DNA of 64,000 nt from Mycolicibacterium lacusdiani (lineage in GTDB: Bacteria > Actinomycetota > Actinomycetes > Mycobacteriales > Mycobacteriaceae), in assembly GCF_021916785.1 (NCBI RefSeq), contig NZ_JAKCFC010000012.1, positions 124,001 through 188,000 on the forward strand, given 5' to 3'. Position numbers and translations under genes: made by a program. Shown here one piece after another: positions 34,581 through 43,312 of the stretch (the first letter of the stretch is position 1; each line of letters begins with the position of its first letter). Below the pieces are notes generated by a model that saw only the letters and a list, made by a program, of their open reading frames with translations, was not told where the DNA came from and did not search any database.

Positions 34581-36160
34581 CAGCCCGCCGACAGTTCGAA
34601 CAGTCGCAGCGAGTTCGGGTTCGTCACGACGTGCGCCTGCTCGACGCCCTTGAGCCAAGGCTGAGCGACCACGAAGTCGTCGACGTCCGCCATGTTGAGC
34701 CAGCAGCCCGTCTTGGTCGCCTCCAGCGCAGCGGTCGAGAACGGTTCCGGGGCACCGGTCTTCAGTCCCTCGGCAAGCGCGGCGGTGACGGGCGGAGCCG
34801 AGCAGCCGAGGTAGTTGAGGCCGCCGTCGGGATCGAACGAGATGTGTCCCCAGGTGTACGGCGACGGAGCGTCCGGCCAGGCGGTGGCGGAGAAGATCTC
34901 CGGTGCCGACTGCCCGTCGGTGCCGATCCAGCCGTAGATCTCCGACGTCGGGTAGCTCTGCACCTTGGCGGTCAGTCCCGCCGCGGCGAGCTGTGTCTGG
35001 ATCAGGTTGCTGATCAACTGGTTGTCGGGGTTCGACGAGTCGTAACCGATGGTGATCGACTTCTGATCCGGCGGCAGACCGGCGGCCACCCCGCTGAGCA
35101 CCGACGGGTCGTGGGTCACGTTCTGCTTGGCGAACTCCGGGGCCATCATGTTGGGCGGATACACCTGCTCGGCCCTCTTGCCGCGGCCGAAGTAGGTCTG
35201 CTTCACCAGGGCGTCGACGTCGACGGCCTGCATCACGGCGTTGCGCTTCACGGGGTCGGTGAGCATGCCCTTGTGCGGGTTCAGGTACAGGTAGTTCGAC
35301 ATCATCGTCGGCAGCGAGTAGTGCGAGTACTTGTCGTCGTTCAGGTACTGCTCGACGGCCGAGGACGGCAGGTCGTGCATGATCGCCGCGATCTGCCCGT
35401 TGTTGAACTGCAACTGCTGAGCGGAGACGTCGGTGATGACGGGGATCTCGACCTGTTCGAAGTACGGCTTCTCGCCCCAGTACTGCGGGTAGGCCGCCAG
35501 CGCGTAGCGCGATCCGACCTCGGCGGCGGTCAGGGTGTACGGGCCGGTGCCGAGGTCGTGGTTCGTCAGATAGGCCTGGGCGTTGTCGCCGCCTGCGTTC
35601 TTCGCCAACCCCTCGGGGCTGACCATCCTCGGGCCGTACGGCGAGGCGATGTAGTCGAGGAAGGCCGAGTTGGGCGCCTTGAGCGTGATCGTGGCGTCGT
35701 AATCACCCTGGGTGGTCACCGATTCGACGTCCTTGACCATGTACGCCGGGCCCTGGTCGACCGCGAGCCTGCGGTCGAAGGACGCCTTGATGGCCGCCGA
35801 CGTGAACGGCGTGCCGTCGTGGAACGTGACGCCCTGGCGCAGCTTGAAGGTGAACACCCTGTGGTCGGGCGATTCGGTCCACTCGGTGGCCAGTAGCGGT
35901 TCGATCTCGGGCTTCTCGGTGCCGCCCTTGTACTGCAGCAGACCCTCGTAGAGGTTCGTGGTGAGTAGCAGGCCCTGACCGGCGTAGAAGATGTCGGGGT
36001 CCGGCGGCTGACCCGGGTCCTGGAGGAACGACACGTGCAGCACCTTGTCGGTGGGTGCGGCGTTCGGTGTGCCGCCGCCCGAATCCGAACCGCCACATGC
36101 GGTGAGCGCCAGCATGGTCGCCGCGCCCAGTGCGAGGGCGGCGCGCAGCGGTTTGTTCAT
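34580..36160 (-). CDS. ABC transporter substrate-binding lipoprotein, family 5 (Dpp/Opp type)
   Basis: 526 residues. Signal MNKPLRAALALGAATMLALTAC with lipobox LTAC (Cys22), then a Gly/Ser linker. The class II family-5 fold is visible: LLTTNLYEGLL, LRQGVTFHDGTPFTSAAIKASFDRRL, GTGPYTLTAAE, YWGEKPYFEQVEIPVI and a C-terminal region with two Cys. It delivers ligand to the two permeases and fused ATPase upstream in the operon. It is clearly homologous to the orphan binding protein at 61498-63060. The ligand is unknown; a ureido or guanidino compound rather than a peptide fits the gene context. Confidence 0.88.
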   Translation of the reverse strand: MNKPLRAALALGAATMLALTACGGSDSGGGTPNAAPTDKVLHVSFLQDPGQPPDPDIFYAGQGLLLTTNLYEGLLQYKGGTEKPEIEPLLATEWTESPDHRVFTFKLRQGVTFHDGTPFTSAAIKASFDRRLAVDQGPAYMVKDVESVTTQGDYDATITLKAPNSAFLDYIASPYGPRMVSPEGLAKNAGGDNAQAYLTNHDLGTGPYTLTAAEVGSRYALAAYPQYWGEKPYFEQVEIPVITDVSAQQLQFNNGQIAAIMHDLPSSAVEQYLNDDKYSHYSLPTMMSNYLYLNPHKGMLTDPVKRNAVMQAVDVDALVKQTYFGRGKRAEQVYPPNMMAPEFAKQNVTHDPSVLSGVAAGLPPDQKSITIGYDSSNPDNQLISNLIQTQLAAAGLTAKVQSYPTSEIYGWIGTDGQSAPEIFSATAWPDAPSPYTWGHISFDPDGGLNYLGCSAPPVTAALAEGLKTGAPEPFSTAALEATKTGCWLNMADVDDFVVAQPWLKGVEQAHVVTNPNSLRLFELSAG

Positions 36161-36807
36161 CGGACGGCTCCTTCGAGGACGGGCGCGGTGGCGGGGGCGA
36201 GTTCGGCGAAGGCGGCCAAGATCTCGTCGGTGGTGCGCATCGCACCGGTCTGCAGGTACTCCATGGCGTCCAGGGCCGCGTCGTGGCGGTACTGGGTCGA
36301 GCCGCCCACGCAGTCGGTGACCACGCGCACGTAGAAGTCGCGCTGGTGTGCGTCGGCGAAGGTGTAGTGCACGCACACGTCGGTAAGTCCGCCGACGAGG
36401 ATCAGCGTCGAGGCCTGCAGACCGGACAGCACGATCTCGAATTCCGTTCCGATGAAACCGGAGTAGCGGCGCTTGACGATGTGGAACTCGTGATTGGGAC
36501 CGTCGAACTTCGGCAGCAGCGCAGGATGCAGTGGCGTCCCGGGCCTGCCGTCGACGCAGTGCTCGCCCTCGACGCCGTCGAGTTCGCGCCCGAAGTCGAT
36601 TCCGCTGGGACGGTGCACTTCCTGGAAGAACACGATGGGGATCAGAGCCGCACGCGCCGTCTCGATCAGGCGCTGGGCCCGCTCGATGCGTCCGTCGTAG
36701 CCCGGCATGTGCTCGATGCCGACTTCCTCGGCGGGCATGTCGCCGGCTTCCTGCATGTCGACGACCACCAGAACGGGGTTGCCAACGATGAGTGGCTGTT
36801 TCGGCAC
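36157..36807 (-). CDS. Isochorismatase-fold cysteine hydrolase
   Basis: 216 residues from GTG, with GGAGGA close upstream. The catalytic triad is Asp17 (VVVDMQE), Lys112 (IVKRRYSGF) and Cys145 (LTDVCVHYT), and the non-proline cis-peptide region GGLTDVCV is present. Family members cleave C-N bonds in N-carbamoylsarcosine, ureidoacrylate, biuret or nicotinamide. Within an allantoin operon a ureido or carbamoyl amide is the best guess. It overlaps the binding-protein gene (ATGA) and directly abuts the permease gene upstream. Confidence 0.85.
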   Translation of the reverse strand: MPKQPLIVGNPVLVVVDMQEAGDMPAEEVGIEHMPGYDGRIERAQRLIETARAALIPIVFFQEVHRPSGIDFGRELDGVEGEHCVDGRPGTPLHPALLPKFDGPNHEFHIVKRRYSGFIGTEFEIVLSGLQASTLILVGGLTDVCVHYTFADAHQRDFYVRVVTDCVGGSTQYRHDAALDAMEYLQTGAMRTTDEILAAFAELAPATAPVLEGAVR

Positions 36808-37812
36808 CTATCCTCCTATGACTGCGATGCGTGGATCAGCGGCGGCCTGCAAGAGGTCGACCGCCGTGTTGATGAACACGTAGAGGGCGCCGAGCATCAG
36901 GGTCACCCCGGCGATGGCGGGAAAGTCGGCGACGGGGATGCTCTGGGCGATGTACTGGCCGATGCCCGGCCAGCCGAACACCTGCTCCACGACCAGGACG
37001 CCGGAGAACATCAGGCCCACTTGCAGACCCGTCATCGACAGCGCGGCGCCGACGCAGTTGCGCAGGACGTGCCGCGCCATGATCCGGCCCTCCGAGAGCC
37101 CCTTGGCGCGCGCCGTGCGTGCGTAGTCACTGTCGATGTCGGACAGCAGGCTGCTGCGCAGCACCCGGCCGATGGCGACCGCGGGACCGAGCGCGATGAC
37201 GCAGGCCGGCAGGATCAGGTGGTGGATGGCGTCGGCGACGACGTCGAACCGGCCGCGCAGCAGGCCGTCGACCGTCAACAGCCCCGTCGGCCCGTCGGGA
37301 GGGTTGGGTATCGACACGCGTCCGTTGGCGGGCACCCAGCCGAGGTTCTGATAGAAGACGATCAGGCCGAGGATGCCGAGCAGGAACATCGGCGCCGACG
37401 ACCCGGTGAACAGCACGGCACGCAGGACGCCCGCGCCGCGCCACTTCAGCGTCGTGCTGAACGCCAGCAGCACCGCGAACACGATCGCGATCGCCATCCC
37501 GAAGAGGGCGAGTTCGAGTGTGGCGGGCAGGAAGTCGCCCAGATCCGACAGCACGGCGTGCCGCGTGCGGTACGACGTGCCGAGGTCGCCGCCGACGGCG
37601 CCGGTGAGGTAGTTCCAGAACTGGACCAGGATCGGCTCGTTGAGGCCGAGCGCCTCGCGCCGCGCCGCGACGGCTTCCGCGGAGGCCTGCGCACCCAGCT
37701 GCGCCTTGACGGGGTCGAGCGGTGAGACGTGCTGCAGGATGAACAGCACGCCGGTCAGGGCGATGAGGATCGCTACCATCGCGCCCAGCCGGGTCGCCAC
37801 GAACGTCTTCAT
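36808..37812 (-). CDS. ABC transporter permease, DppB/OppB type
   Basis: 334 residues from MKTFVATRLGAMVAILIAL. Six membrane helices, with the DppB-type first helix and long external loop (PLDPVKAQLGAQASAEAVAARREALGLNEP), and the EAA-like coupling loop DSDYARTARAKGLSEGRIMARHVLRN. It partners the DppC-like permease upstream. A 60-base junction separates them, made of a 32-base tandem duplication with two small nested frames; the Shine-Dalgarno GAAGAGGAGA lies just before this start. Confidence 0.9.
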   Translation of the reverse strand: MKTFVATRLGAMVAILIALTGVLFILQHVSPLDPVKAQLGAQASAEAVAARREALGLNEPILVQFWNYLTGAVGGDLGTSYRTRHAVLSDLGDFLPATLELALFGMAIAIVFAVLLAFSTTLKWRGAGVLRAVLFTGSSAPMFLLGILGLIVFYQNLGWVPANGRVSIPNPPDGPTGLLTVDGLLRGRFDVVADAIHHLILPACVIALGPAVAIGRVLRSSLLSDIDSDYARTARAKGLSEGRIMARHVLRNCVGAALSMTGLQVGLMFSGVLVVEQVFGWPGIGQYIAQSIPVADFPAIAGVTLMLGALYVFINTAVDLLQAAADPRIAVIGG

Positions 37813-37844
37813 CGGGACCTTCTCCTCTTCGCGCAAGCGCTCAT
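37809..37844 (-). other. Micro-frame 2 (11 codons, MSACAKRRRSR)
   Basis: Second copy of the duplicated unit: its ATG overlaps the stop of micro-frame 1 and its TGA overlaps the ATG of the DppB-like permease gene. A strong purine-rich ribosome site (GAAGAGGAGAGG) precedes it, so translation is plausible, leading to reinitiation at the permease. Confidence 0.4.
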
Positions 37845-37876
37845 CGGGACCCTCTCCTCTTCGCGCAAGCGCTCAT
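37841..37876 (-). other. Micro-frame 1 (11 codons, MSACAKRRGSR)
   Basis: Starts at the ATG that overlaps the DppC-like stop (ATGA) and ends in a TGA overlapping the ATG of the second micro-frame. It is created by the tandem duplication. Its own upstream ribosome site is weak. Whether it is translated is unknown. Confidence 0.4.
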
Positions 37877-38745
37877 CGGGACCCCTTCATGAGATTGCGC
37901 AGGCAATCCCCCGCGACGTTGCCGATCAGCGCCAGCACCAGGACGCCGATTCCCGGCATCACCGGAATCCACCACTGCTGCAGGAAGTAGCTCAGGTTGC
38001 GTGCAGAGTCCGCACCGAGTTCCGGTGCGGGAGCGGATTGTCCGAGCCCGAGGAACGACAGCGCCGCCAGCGTCAGGATCAGCGTGCCGATGTCGAGGCT
38101 GGCCGCCACCACGGCATTGGGTACGGCGCCCGGCAGCAGATGCCGCCGGGCCAGCCGGATCGGGCCGACCCCGGCGAGCTTGGCTGCCTCGACGTGTGGC
38201 CGCGCCGCCAGCCGGACGACCTCGCCGCGGACCAGCCGGGCGTAGAACGGCCACCACACGATCGACACCGCGATCAGGGTGTGCACGAAGCCGGGTCCGA
38301 GCGCCGCGACCACGGCAATCGCGAGAACCGGGGCGGGCAGGGACAGGAACGCGTCGGTGATCCGCATCAGCACGGTGTCGACCCAGCCTCCGACGGTGCC
38401 GGCGATCAGGCCGACCAGCCCGCCGATCAGCAGGCCGATCGCGACGACCACGAGCGCGGCGAACCAGCTCGAGCGGGCGCCGTAGAGCACGCGGGACAGA
38501 ATGTCGCGGCCGATGCTGTCGGTGCCGAGCAGGAAGCCGCCCTTGCCCGGCGCCTGCAGCGGCATGCCCGCGGGCGTCAGCGGGTCGTACGGGGCGAGCA
38601 CGGGGACGGCAAGGCAGACCAGGGTCACCACGATCACCAGGGAGAAGCCGACCCAGTTGACGACGCTCGACGTCGACTCGGGAAGCGAGAGGACGCAGCG
38701 TGAGCCACCGCGCACCAGCGGGGCGGCGGGTAGGGCGATGGCCAT
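37873..38745 (-). CDS. ABC transporter permease, DppC/OppC type
   Basis: 290 residues from MAIALPAAPLVRGG. The DppC-type N-terminal segment (PYDPLTPAGMPLQAPGKGGFLLGTDSIGRDILSRVLYGAR) is complete, followed by five membrane helices and the coupling loop HVEAAKLAGVGPIRLARRHLLPG. It starts immediately after the ATPase gene stop with no gap. Its TGA overlaps the first micro-frame of the 32-bp duplication. Works with the DppB-like subunit in the inner membrane. Confidence 0.9.
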   Translation of the reverse strand: MAIALPAAPLVRGGSRCVLSLPESTSSVVNWVGFSLVIVVTLVCLAVPVLAPYDPLTPAGMPLQAPGKGGFLLGTDSIGRDILSRVLYGARSSWFAALVVVAIGLLIGGLVGLIAGTVGGWVDTVLMRITDAFLSLPAPVLAIAVVAALGPGFVHTLIAVSIVWWPFYARLVRGEVVRLAARPHVEAAKLAGVGPIRLARRHLLPGAVPNAVVAASLDIGTLILTLAALSFLGLGQSAPAPELGADSARNLSYFLQQWWIPVMPGIGVLVLALIGNVAGDCLRNLMKGSR

Positions 38746-40746
38746 CTAGACGGCCCTCCGTTCGATGCACGCCACCTGGTGCGGGTTGCCGGGGCTGCCC
38801 TCGAGGCGAACGTCGAGGTCCTCGCCGCCGCACGCGTCGATCGAGATCGGGCACCGCGGATGGAACGCGCATCCCGATGGCGGGGACAGCGGGCTGGCGG
38901 GTTCGCCTGCAAGGACGCGTGATTCACGGCCCAGGTCGGGGATTGAGTCGACCAGCGCCTGGGTGTAGGGGTGTGCGGGATCGCCGATGACCCGCTCGGC
39001 AGGTCCGATCTCCACGATGCGGCCGAGGTACATGACGGCGATGCGGTCGGCGACGACACGGGCCACGGACAGGTCGTGGGTGACGAACACGACCGACATG
39101 TCGAGACTGCGGCGCAGGTCGCCGATCAGATTGAGCACCGAAGCCGCCAGTGACACGTCGAGCGCGCTGGTGGGTTCGTCGCACAGCAGCACCGACGGCG
39201 GCACCACCGTGGCGCGCGCCAGCGACACCCTCTGACGCTGACCGCCGGAAAGTTGGCTCGCACGGGACTTCGCGACGTCGCCGGGCAGACCGACGCGCTC
39301 GAGCACCTCGACCACGGCGGCCTGGCGCTGCCTGCGCGACATCGCGGTACTGCGAAGGCGTTCGGCGATCAGCTCCCCGACCGACATCCACGGGGTGAGC
39401 GAGGCGCCTGCGTCCTGGAACACCATCTGCGGACGTTCGCCGTCGGCGAGGTCGACCGATCCCGACGTCGCCTTCTCCAGCCCGGCGATGACGCGCAGCA
39501 GCGTCGACTTGCCCGACCCGCTCTCGCCGACGAGCGCGACGGATTCACCGTGTCCCACGCGCAGCGTCACCCCGCGCAGCGCTTGCAGTTTCCCGCCGCC
39601 GTCGTTCGAGCGGTCCAGCCATCGCCGGGTCACCGCGAAGGTCTTCGTGACGTCGGCCAGCACCACCGACGGCGGGTGTGCGGCGCGCTCCACCTCGGGG
39701 TACGGCTGCGCGGTGTTGGTGGTGGCAGCGCCGAGCCCTTTGGCGACGGTGTCGAGCGGCCGGATGCAGGCGCTGACCCGATCCGGTTCGACGGGGATCG
39801 GTGCGGGCGGCGCCGTGGTGCAGTCGTCGGTGGCCAGCGCGCAGCGCGGGACGAACGCGCAGCCGGGCAGCGGGGTGACCGGGCTGGGCACCGATCCCGC
39901 GAGGGCGGCGAGCTTGCGGTCGCGTGCGGTCTCGAGCGTGAGCCGCGAGCGCAGCAGGCCGTGGGTGTAGGGATGCGCGGGCCTGCCGAGCACCTCTGCG
40001 GCGGGGCCGATCTCGGCGATGCGGCCGGCGTAGAGCACCGCGATGCGGTCCGAGATCTGCGCTGCGACGCCGAGATCGTGGGTGATCAGCACGATGCTGC
40101 AGCCGATCTCGTCGCGCAGGCGCTGTAACAGCCGCAGCACCTGCGCCTGGACGGTGACGTCGAGTGCCGTGGTCGGCTCGTCGGCGATGATGAGTTCGGG
40201 GTCGCCCGCGATGGCGATGGCGATCATCACCCGTTGGCGGAGACCGCCGGAGAGTTCGTGGGGATAGGACCGCATCCGGCGCTTGGGGTCGGGGATGCCG
40301 ACCGCGGTGAGCAGCCGCAGGGCGGCGTCCTCGCTGCCTGCCGCCTCCGCGACCTGCCGACCGATGCGCATCGTCGGGTTCAGTGACGTCATCGGGTCCT
40401 GGAACACCGCGCCGAGGTCGAGCCTGCGGACCTTGCGCAACGCCTTCGGATCACCGTGAACCATGTCGGAGCCGGTCACGCGCACGGCGCCGTCGACCTT
40501 GGCCGCCTTGGGCAGCAGACCGAGCATCGTGAAGCCAAGGACGCTCTTGCCGGAGCCCGACTCCCCCACCAGCCCGAGGATCTCGCCCGGCGCGATGGTC
40601 AGTGACACCCCGCGCAACGCGTGCACGTCATGACCGTTGCGGCGGAACGTGACTCGCAGGTCGCTGACTGTTGCCACGGCGTCGGGGATCGTCGGCACCT
40701 CGGCACGCTCTTCGGGTGCGTCCACTGCGGAAGCGGCGATGCCCAT
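38746..40746 (-). CDS. Fused Dpp/Opp ABC transporter ATP-binding protein (two ATPase domains)
   Basis: 666 residues from MGIAASAVDAPEERAE. Two complete ATPase domains in one chain: the first with Walker A GESGSGKS, signature LSGGLRQRVMIAIA and Walker B LIIADEPTTALD, the second with GESGSGKST, LSGGQRQRVSLARA and LLCDEPTSALD. Each ends in the oligopeptide-type C-terminal extension with Cys-containing motifs (GCAFVPRCALA, GCAFHPRCPIS). It is a DppD-DppF fusion that powers the two permeases. First gene of the operon; one CTGTC-N4-GACAG box lies about 40 bases upstream. Confidence 0.92.
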   Translation of the reverse strand: MGIAASAVDAPEERAEVPTIPDAVATVSDLRVTFRRNGHDVHALRGVSLTIAPGEILGLVGESGSGKSVLGFTMLGLLPKAAKVDGAVRVTGSDMVHGDPKALRKVRRLDLGAVFQDPMTSLNPTMRIGRQVAEAAGSEDAALRLLTAVGIPDPKRRMRSYPHELSGGLRQRVMIAIAIAGDPELIIADEPTTALDVTVQAQVLRLLQRLRDEIGCSIVLITHDLGVAAQISDRIAVLYAGRIAEIGPAAEVLGRPAHPYTHGLLRSRLTLETARDRKLAALAGSVPSPVTPLPGCAFVPRCALATDDCTTAPPAPIPVEPDRVSACIRPLDTVAKGLGAATTNTAQPYPEVERAAHPPSVVLADVTKTFAVTRRWLDRSNDGGGKLQALRGVTLRVGHGESVALVGESGSGKSTLLRVIAGLEKATSGSVDLADGERPQMVFQDAGASLTPWMSVGELIAERLRSTAMSRRQRQAAVVEVLERVGLPGDVAKSRASQLSGGQRQRVSLARATVVPPSVLLCDEPTSALDVSLAASVLNLIGDLRRSLDMSVVFVTHDLSVARVVADRIAVMYLGRIVEIGPAERVIGDPAHPYTQALVDSIPDLGRESRVLAGEPASPLSPPSGCAFHPRCPISIDACGGEDLDVRLEGSPGNPHQVACIERRAV

Positions 40747-40781
40747 GGAACTCCCGGGTGTGTGGTCGGATGCCTGCTGGC

Positions 40782-40795
40782 CTGTCAGTTGACAG
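40782..40795. promoter_or_regulatory. Regulon box 1 (before the allantoin operon)
   Basis: CTGTCAGTTGACAG is a perfect palindrome of the form CTGTC-N4-GACAG, centred 42 bases upstream of the ATPase start. With box 2 at 40876 it brackets the divergent promoter region to the TetR gene. The same pair recurs before the carboxylase operon. Confidence 0.75.
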
Positions 40796-40875
40796 TTTTC
40801 CGGTGCCGCAGCGCCGGTGGGTGTCGCTGGCGTAACCAAATGACGGCTCGCGTAACCGATGCGTATCGCGCGTTT

Positions 40876-40889
40876 CTGTCGTGTGACAG
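40876..40889. promoter_or_regulatory. Regulon box 2 (before the TetR gene)
   Basis: CTGTCGTGTGACAG, within the larger palindrome TTTCTGTC-GTGT-GACAGAAA (40873-40892). Centre-to-centre distance to box 1 is 94 bases. It lies about 55 bases before the TetR start, suggesting autoregulation. Between the boxes GCAGCGCCGGTGG (40808-40820) and GTAACCGAT (40852-40860) also recur at the second promoter. Confidence 0.75.
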
Positions 40890-40937
40890 AAACGGGAGGA
40901 CTACCGCATCTGGGTCTCGATGGTCCACGATGGGTGC

Positions 40938-41627
40938 ATGCCGCTCACCCGGGCCGGACGTCCCCGACTGCACGACCAGAGACGTCCGGGCACCACCGCC
41001 CGTGACGAAATCCTCGATGCCGCAGGCGAATTGTTCACCACGCTGGGCTACACGGGCACGTCGACGAGGTCGATCGCCGAGTCGGTCGGGATCCGGCAGG
41101 CCTCGCTGTATCACTACTTCAAGACCAAGGACGACATCCTGTGCGCGCTGCTGGGCCAGACCGTGGCTCCCACGCTGTCGTTCATCCCGAACCTGCTCGG
41201 CGCCGAACCCGCGCTGTCGGCGGCAGAGCATCTGCACGCGCTGGCGGCCTTCGACGGTGACCAGCTGCTGTCGGGTCAGTGGAATCTCGGTGCGCTGTAC
41301 CTGCTTCCGGAACTGCGCGACGCCCGGCTGGAGCCGTTCTGGTCCGACCGTGAGCGGTTGCGGTTGCACTACCTGGCGCTCAGCAGCGCGGTCGTGGACC
41401 AGACCGGTGTGCACCAGGCCGCCGCGGATCTCCCGTTCCGGCTCGTCGAGTCACTGGTGAACATGTGGACGGTGCCCGAGGGCCCCGAACGCTCCGCACT
41501 GCCCATCCACGTGGCCGACGCCTGCCTGCGGGTGCTGGGCATCCCGGACGAGGCGACGCCCGCGGTGCGGCAGCGCAGCCTGCGCGAGGTCGAGCGCTAC
41601 GCCCGGGACGGGGCGGCGTCGGCGTAG
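40938..41627 (+). CDS. TetR-family regulator, probable controller of the allantoin/guanidine regulon
   Basis: 229 residues from MPLTRAGRPRLHDQRRPG (an ATG six codons earlier is possible). The TetR helix-turn-helix is clear: AREILDAAGELFTTLGYTGTSTRSIAESVGIRQASLYHYFKTKDD (described in parts: LFTTLGY, TSTRSIAESVG, QASLYHYF). The ligand-binding half is unremarkable. It is divergent from the 11-gene transporter operon and convergent with the carboxylase operon, overlapping allophanate hydrolase by 31 bases. Matching palindromes at both operon promoters make it the natural regulator, by inference. Confidence 0.85.
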   Translation: MPLTRAGRPRLHDQRRPGTTARDEILDAAGELFTTLGYTGTSTRSIAESVGIRQASLYHYFKTKDDILCALLGQTVAPTLSFIPNLLGAEPALSAAEHLHALAAFDGDQLLSGQWNLGALYLLPELRDARLEPFWSDRERLRLHYLALSSAVVDQTGVHQAAADLPFRLVESLVNMWTVPEGPERSALPIHVADACLRVLGIPDEATPAVRQRSLREVERYARDGAASA

Positions 41628-43312
41628 CGCAGATAGCTCGGCCAGTCGCCGAAGTGCGAGATGTCGGCACCGTCGCGCCATGCGTCGAGCGCGCAGCCGA
41701 ACCCGACCACCTCGGTGCCGTCGGCGAGTGTGACGCTGCCCAGCGCCATCGGCGCCGGCAGGGCGGCGAGGAACTCCCCCAGCATGGCCGTTCCGACCAG
41801 CCACAGCTCGCCGCCGATCGACGTGCCGTCCTCGGCCCCCACCCGCATCAGACCCGGCTTGGGCGGTGTGGTGTCCAGCCGCGCGAAGCGGTACAGCGGT
41901 GCCGTCTGCGCGAGCCCGAGCCAGCGGGCCCCGCGGTCGGTCAGCTGCCACGCCAGGGGCTGACCGCGCAGATGAGCGCCCACCACCATCAGCGGTGTAG
42001 CGGAAAGCCCTGCGCACGTTGGCCACGGCGCGCGGGTCGGCTCGCCGGAACCGGTGAGCAGCCGCGCGACGTCCAGCGCGACGGCGTCGGCTCCGGCCCG
42101 CGCCACCACCGTGACCCCGAACTGATCGTCGCCGGCGGTGCCCGATGGCACCGCGACCGCGCACATGTCCATGAGGTTGCAGAAGTTGGTGTAGGTGCCG
42201 AGCCGGGAGTTCACGGCGATCGGATTTGCGGCGACCTCGGCGATCGTCGGATGTTCGGTGGTCGTCGGGACGAGCAGCGCATCGCAGTCGCCGAGCTCGT
42301 CCAATGCCAGGGTCGTCAGGTCGTGCAAGCGGACGCGGTCGCGCAGCAGCGTGGTGGCCGGCACCGAGCCGGCGGCAGCGACGATCGAGCCGACGATCGG
42401 GTCCACCTCGGCACGGTGCGCGTCGACGAACTCACCGACTGCTTCGTGTCGTTCGGCGACCAGGCCACCGTCGTACAGCAGTCTCGCGGCCTCGAGGAAC
42501 GGGACGAGGTCGATCTCCCGCAGTGTCGCACCGGCTTTCGCGAGCCGTTCGCTCGCCTCGTCGAATGCCGCCCGCCAGGAGTCCGACAGTCCAGGCAGCT
42601 CCCGCGGGACGGCCACCACCGGTGTCCGGGGAGCGGCCAGCGGCGCGTCGGGCGGGAACGGTCGAGCGCCGGGTCCCCCTGCCATCACCCCCATTGCCAC
42701 GTCGGCCGTGTCGAGGTCGCGCGCGAACACCGTCACGCAGTCATAGGAGCGGCACGCAGGCACGACGCCGTTGGTCGGCACCACACCCAGGGTGGGCTTG
42801 ATGCCGACGATGCCCTGCAGCGCCGCGGGCACCCTGCCCGATCCCGCCGTGTCGGTACCGATCGCGATGTCCACCAGACCCAGCGCCACCGCGACCGCGG
42901 ATCCCGAACTGGATCCGCCGGAAATGCGGTCGGGCCTGCGCGAGTCGCGTACGGCCCCGTGCGGGCTGCGCGTCCCCACCAGGCCGGTGGCGAACTGGTC
43001 GAGGTTGGTGGCGCCGACGACGACCGCGCCGGCGCGGCGCAGGCGCGCGACGACGGGCGCATCGGTGGCGGCGGGCGCCGACGCGTAGGTGGGGCAGCCC
43101 GCGGTGGTGGGCAGATCGGCGACGTCGACGTTGTTCTTGACGGCCGCAGTCGTTCCCGCCAACGGCAGGTCTTCCCCGGCCGCGACCGCGGCGTCGACCG
43201 CGGCGGCGTCGGCGAGCGCATCGGCCATCGGACGCAGGAAGATCCAGATCTCGGGCCGGTCGGCGGCCTCGATCGCCGCGTACGTCGCGCGGACCCGGTC
43301 GGCGGCCGTCAT
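41597..43312 (-). CDS. atzF: Allophanate hydrolase
   Basis: 571 residues. Amidase-signature catalytic residues: Lys in TTAAVKNNVDV, the Gly/Ser-rich RISGGSSSGSAVAVALG, and the Ser-cisSer-Lys nucleophile in IGTDTAGSGRVPA. The C-terminal domain (from about residue 450, ending FGDWPSYLRYAD) is the extra domain found in AtzF/DUR2 that helps decarboxylate the N-carboxy intermediate. It converts allophanate to ammonia and carbon dioxide. Its ATG overlaps the carboxylase stop (ATGA). Last gene of the operon, tail overlapping the TetR gene. Confidence 0.92.
   Translation of the reverse strand: MTAADRVRATYAAIEAADRPEIWIFLRPMADALADAAAVDAAVAAGEDLPLAGTTAAVKNNVDVADLPTTAGCPTYASAPAATDAPVVARLRRAGAVVVGATNLDQFATGLVGTRSPHGAVRDSRRPDRISGGSSSGSAVAVALGLVDIAIGTDTAGSGRVPAALQGIVGIKPTLGVVPTNGVVPACRSYDCVTVFARDLDTADVAMGVMAGGPGARPFPPDAPLAAPRTPVVAVPRELPGLSDSWRAAFDEASERLAKAGATLREIDLVPFLEAARLLYDGGLVAERHEAVGEFVDAHRAEVDPIVGSIVAAAGSVPATTLLRDRVRLHDLTTLALDELGDCDALLVPTTTEHPTIAEVAANPIAVNSRLGTYTNFCNLMDMCAVAVPSGTAGDDQFGVTVVARAGADAVALDVARLLTGSGEPTRAPWPTCAGLSATPLMVVGAHLRGQPLAWQLTDRGARWLGLAQTAPLYRFARLDTTPPKPGLMRVGAEDGTSIGGELWLVGTAMLGEFLAALPAPMALGSVTLADGTEVVGFGCALDAWRDGADISHFGDWPSYLRYADAAPSRA

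Larger units (their letters stand above)
37809..37885 (-). repeat. 32-bp tandem duplication at the permease-permease junction
   Basis: Bases 37811-37842 and 37843-37874 are the same 32-base unit differing at one position (T or C at unit position 10), followed by a partial third copy to 37885. On the coding strand each unit contains an ATGA stop/start overlap and a Shine-Dalgarno stretch, so the two full copies spell nested 11-codon frames linking the permeases. Confidence 0.9.

Noticed and set aside
40832..40857. GlnR binding sites: GTAACC repeats between regulon boxes 1 and 2
   Set aside because: Two GTAACC repeats lie 20 bases apart and one GTAACCGAT recurs at the second promoter, but spacing and partner half-sites do not match the GlnR consensus I know. 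It remains a weak possibility.
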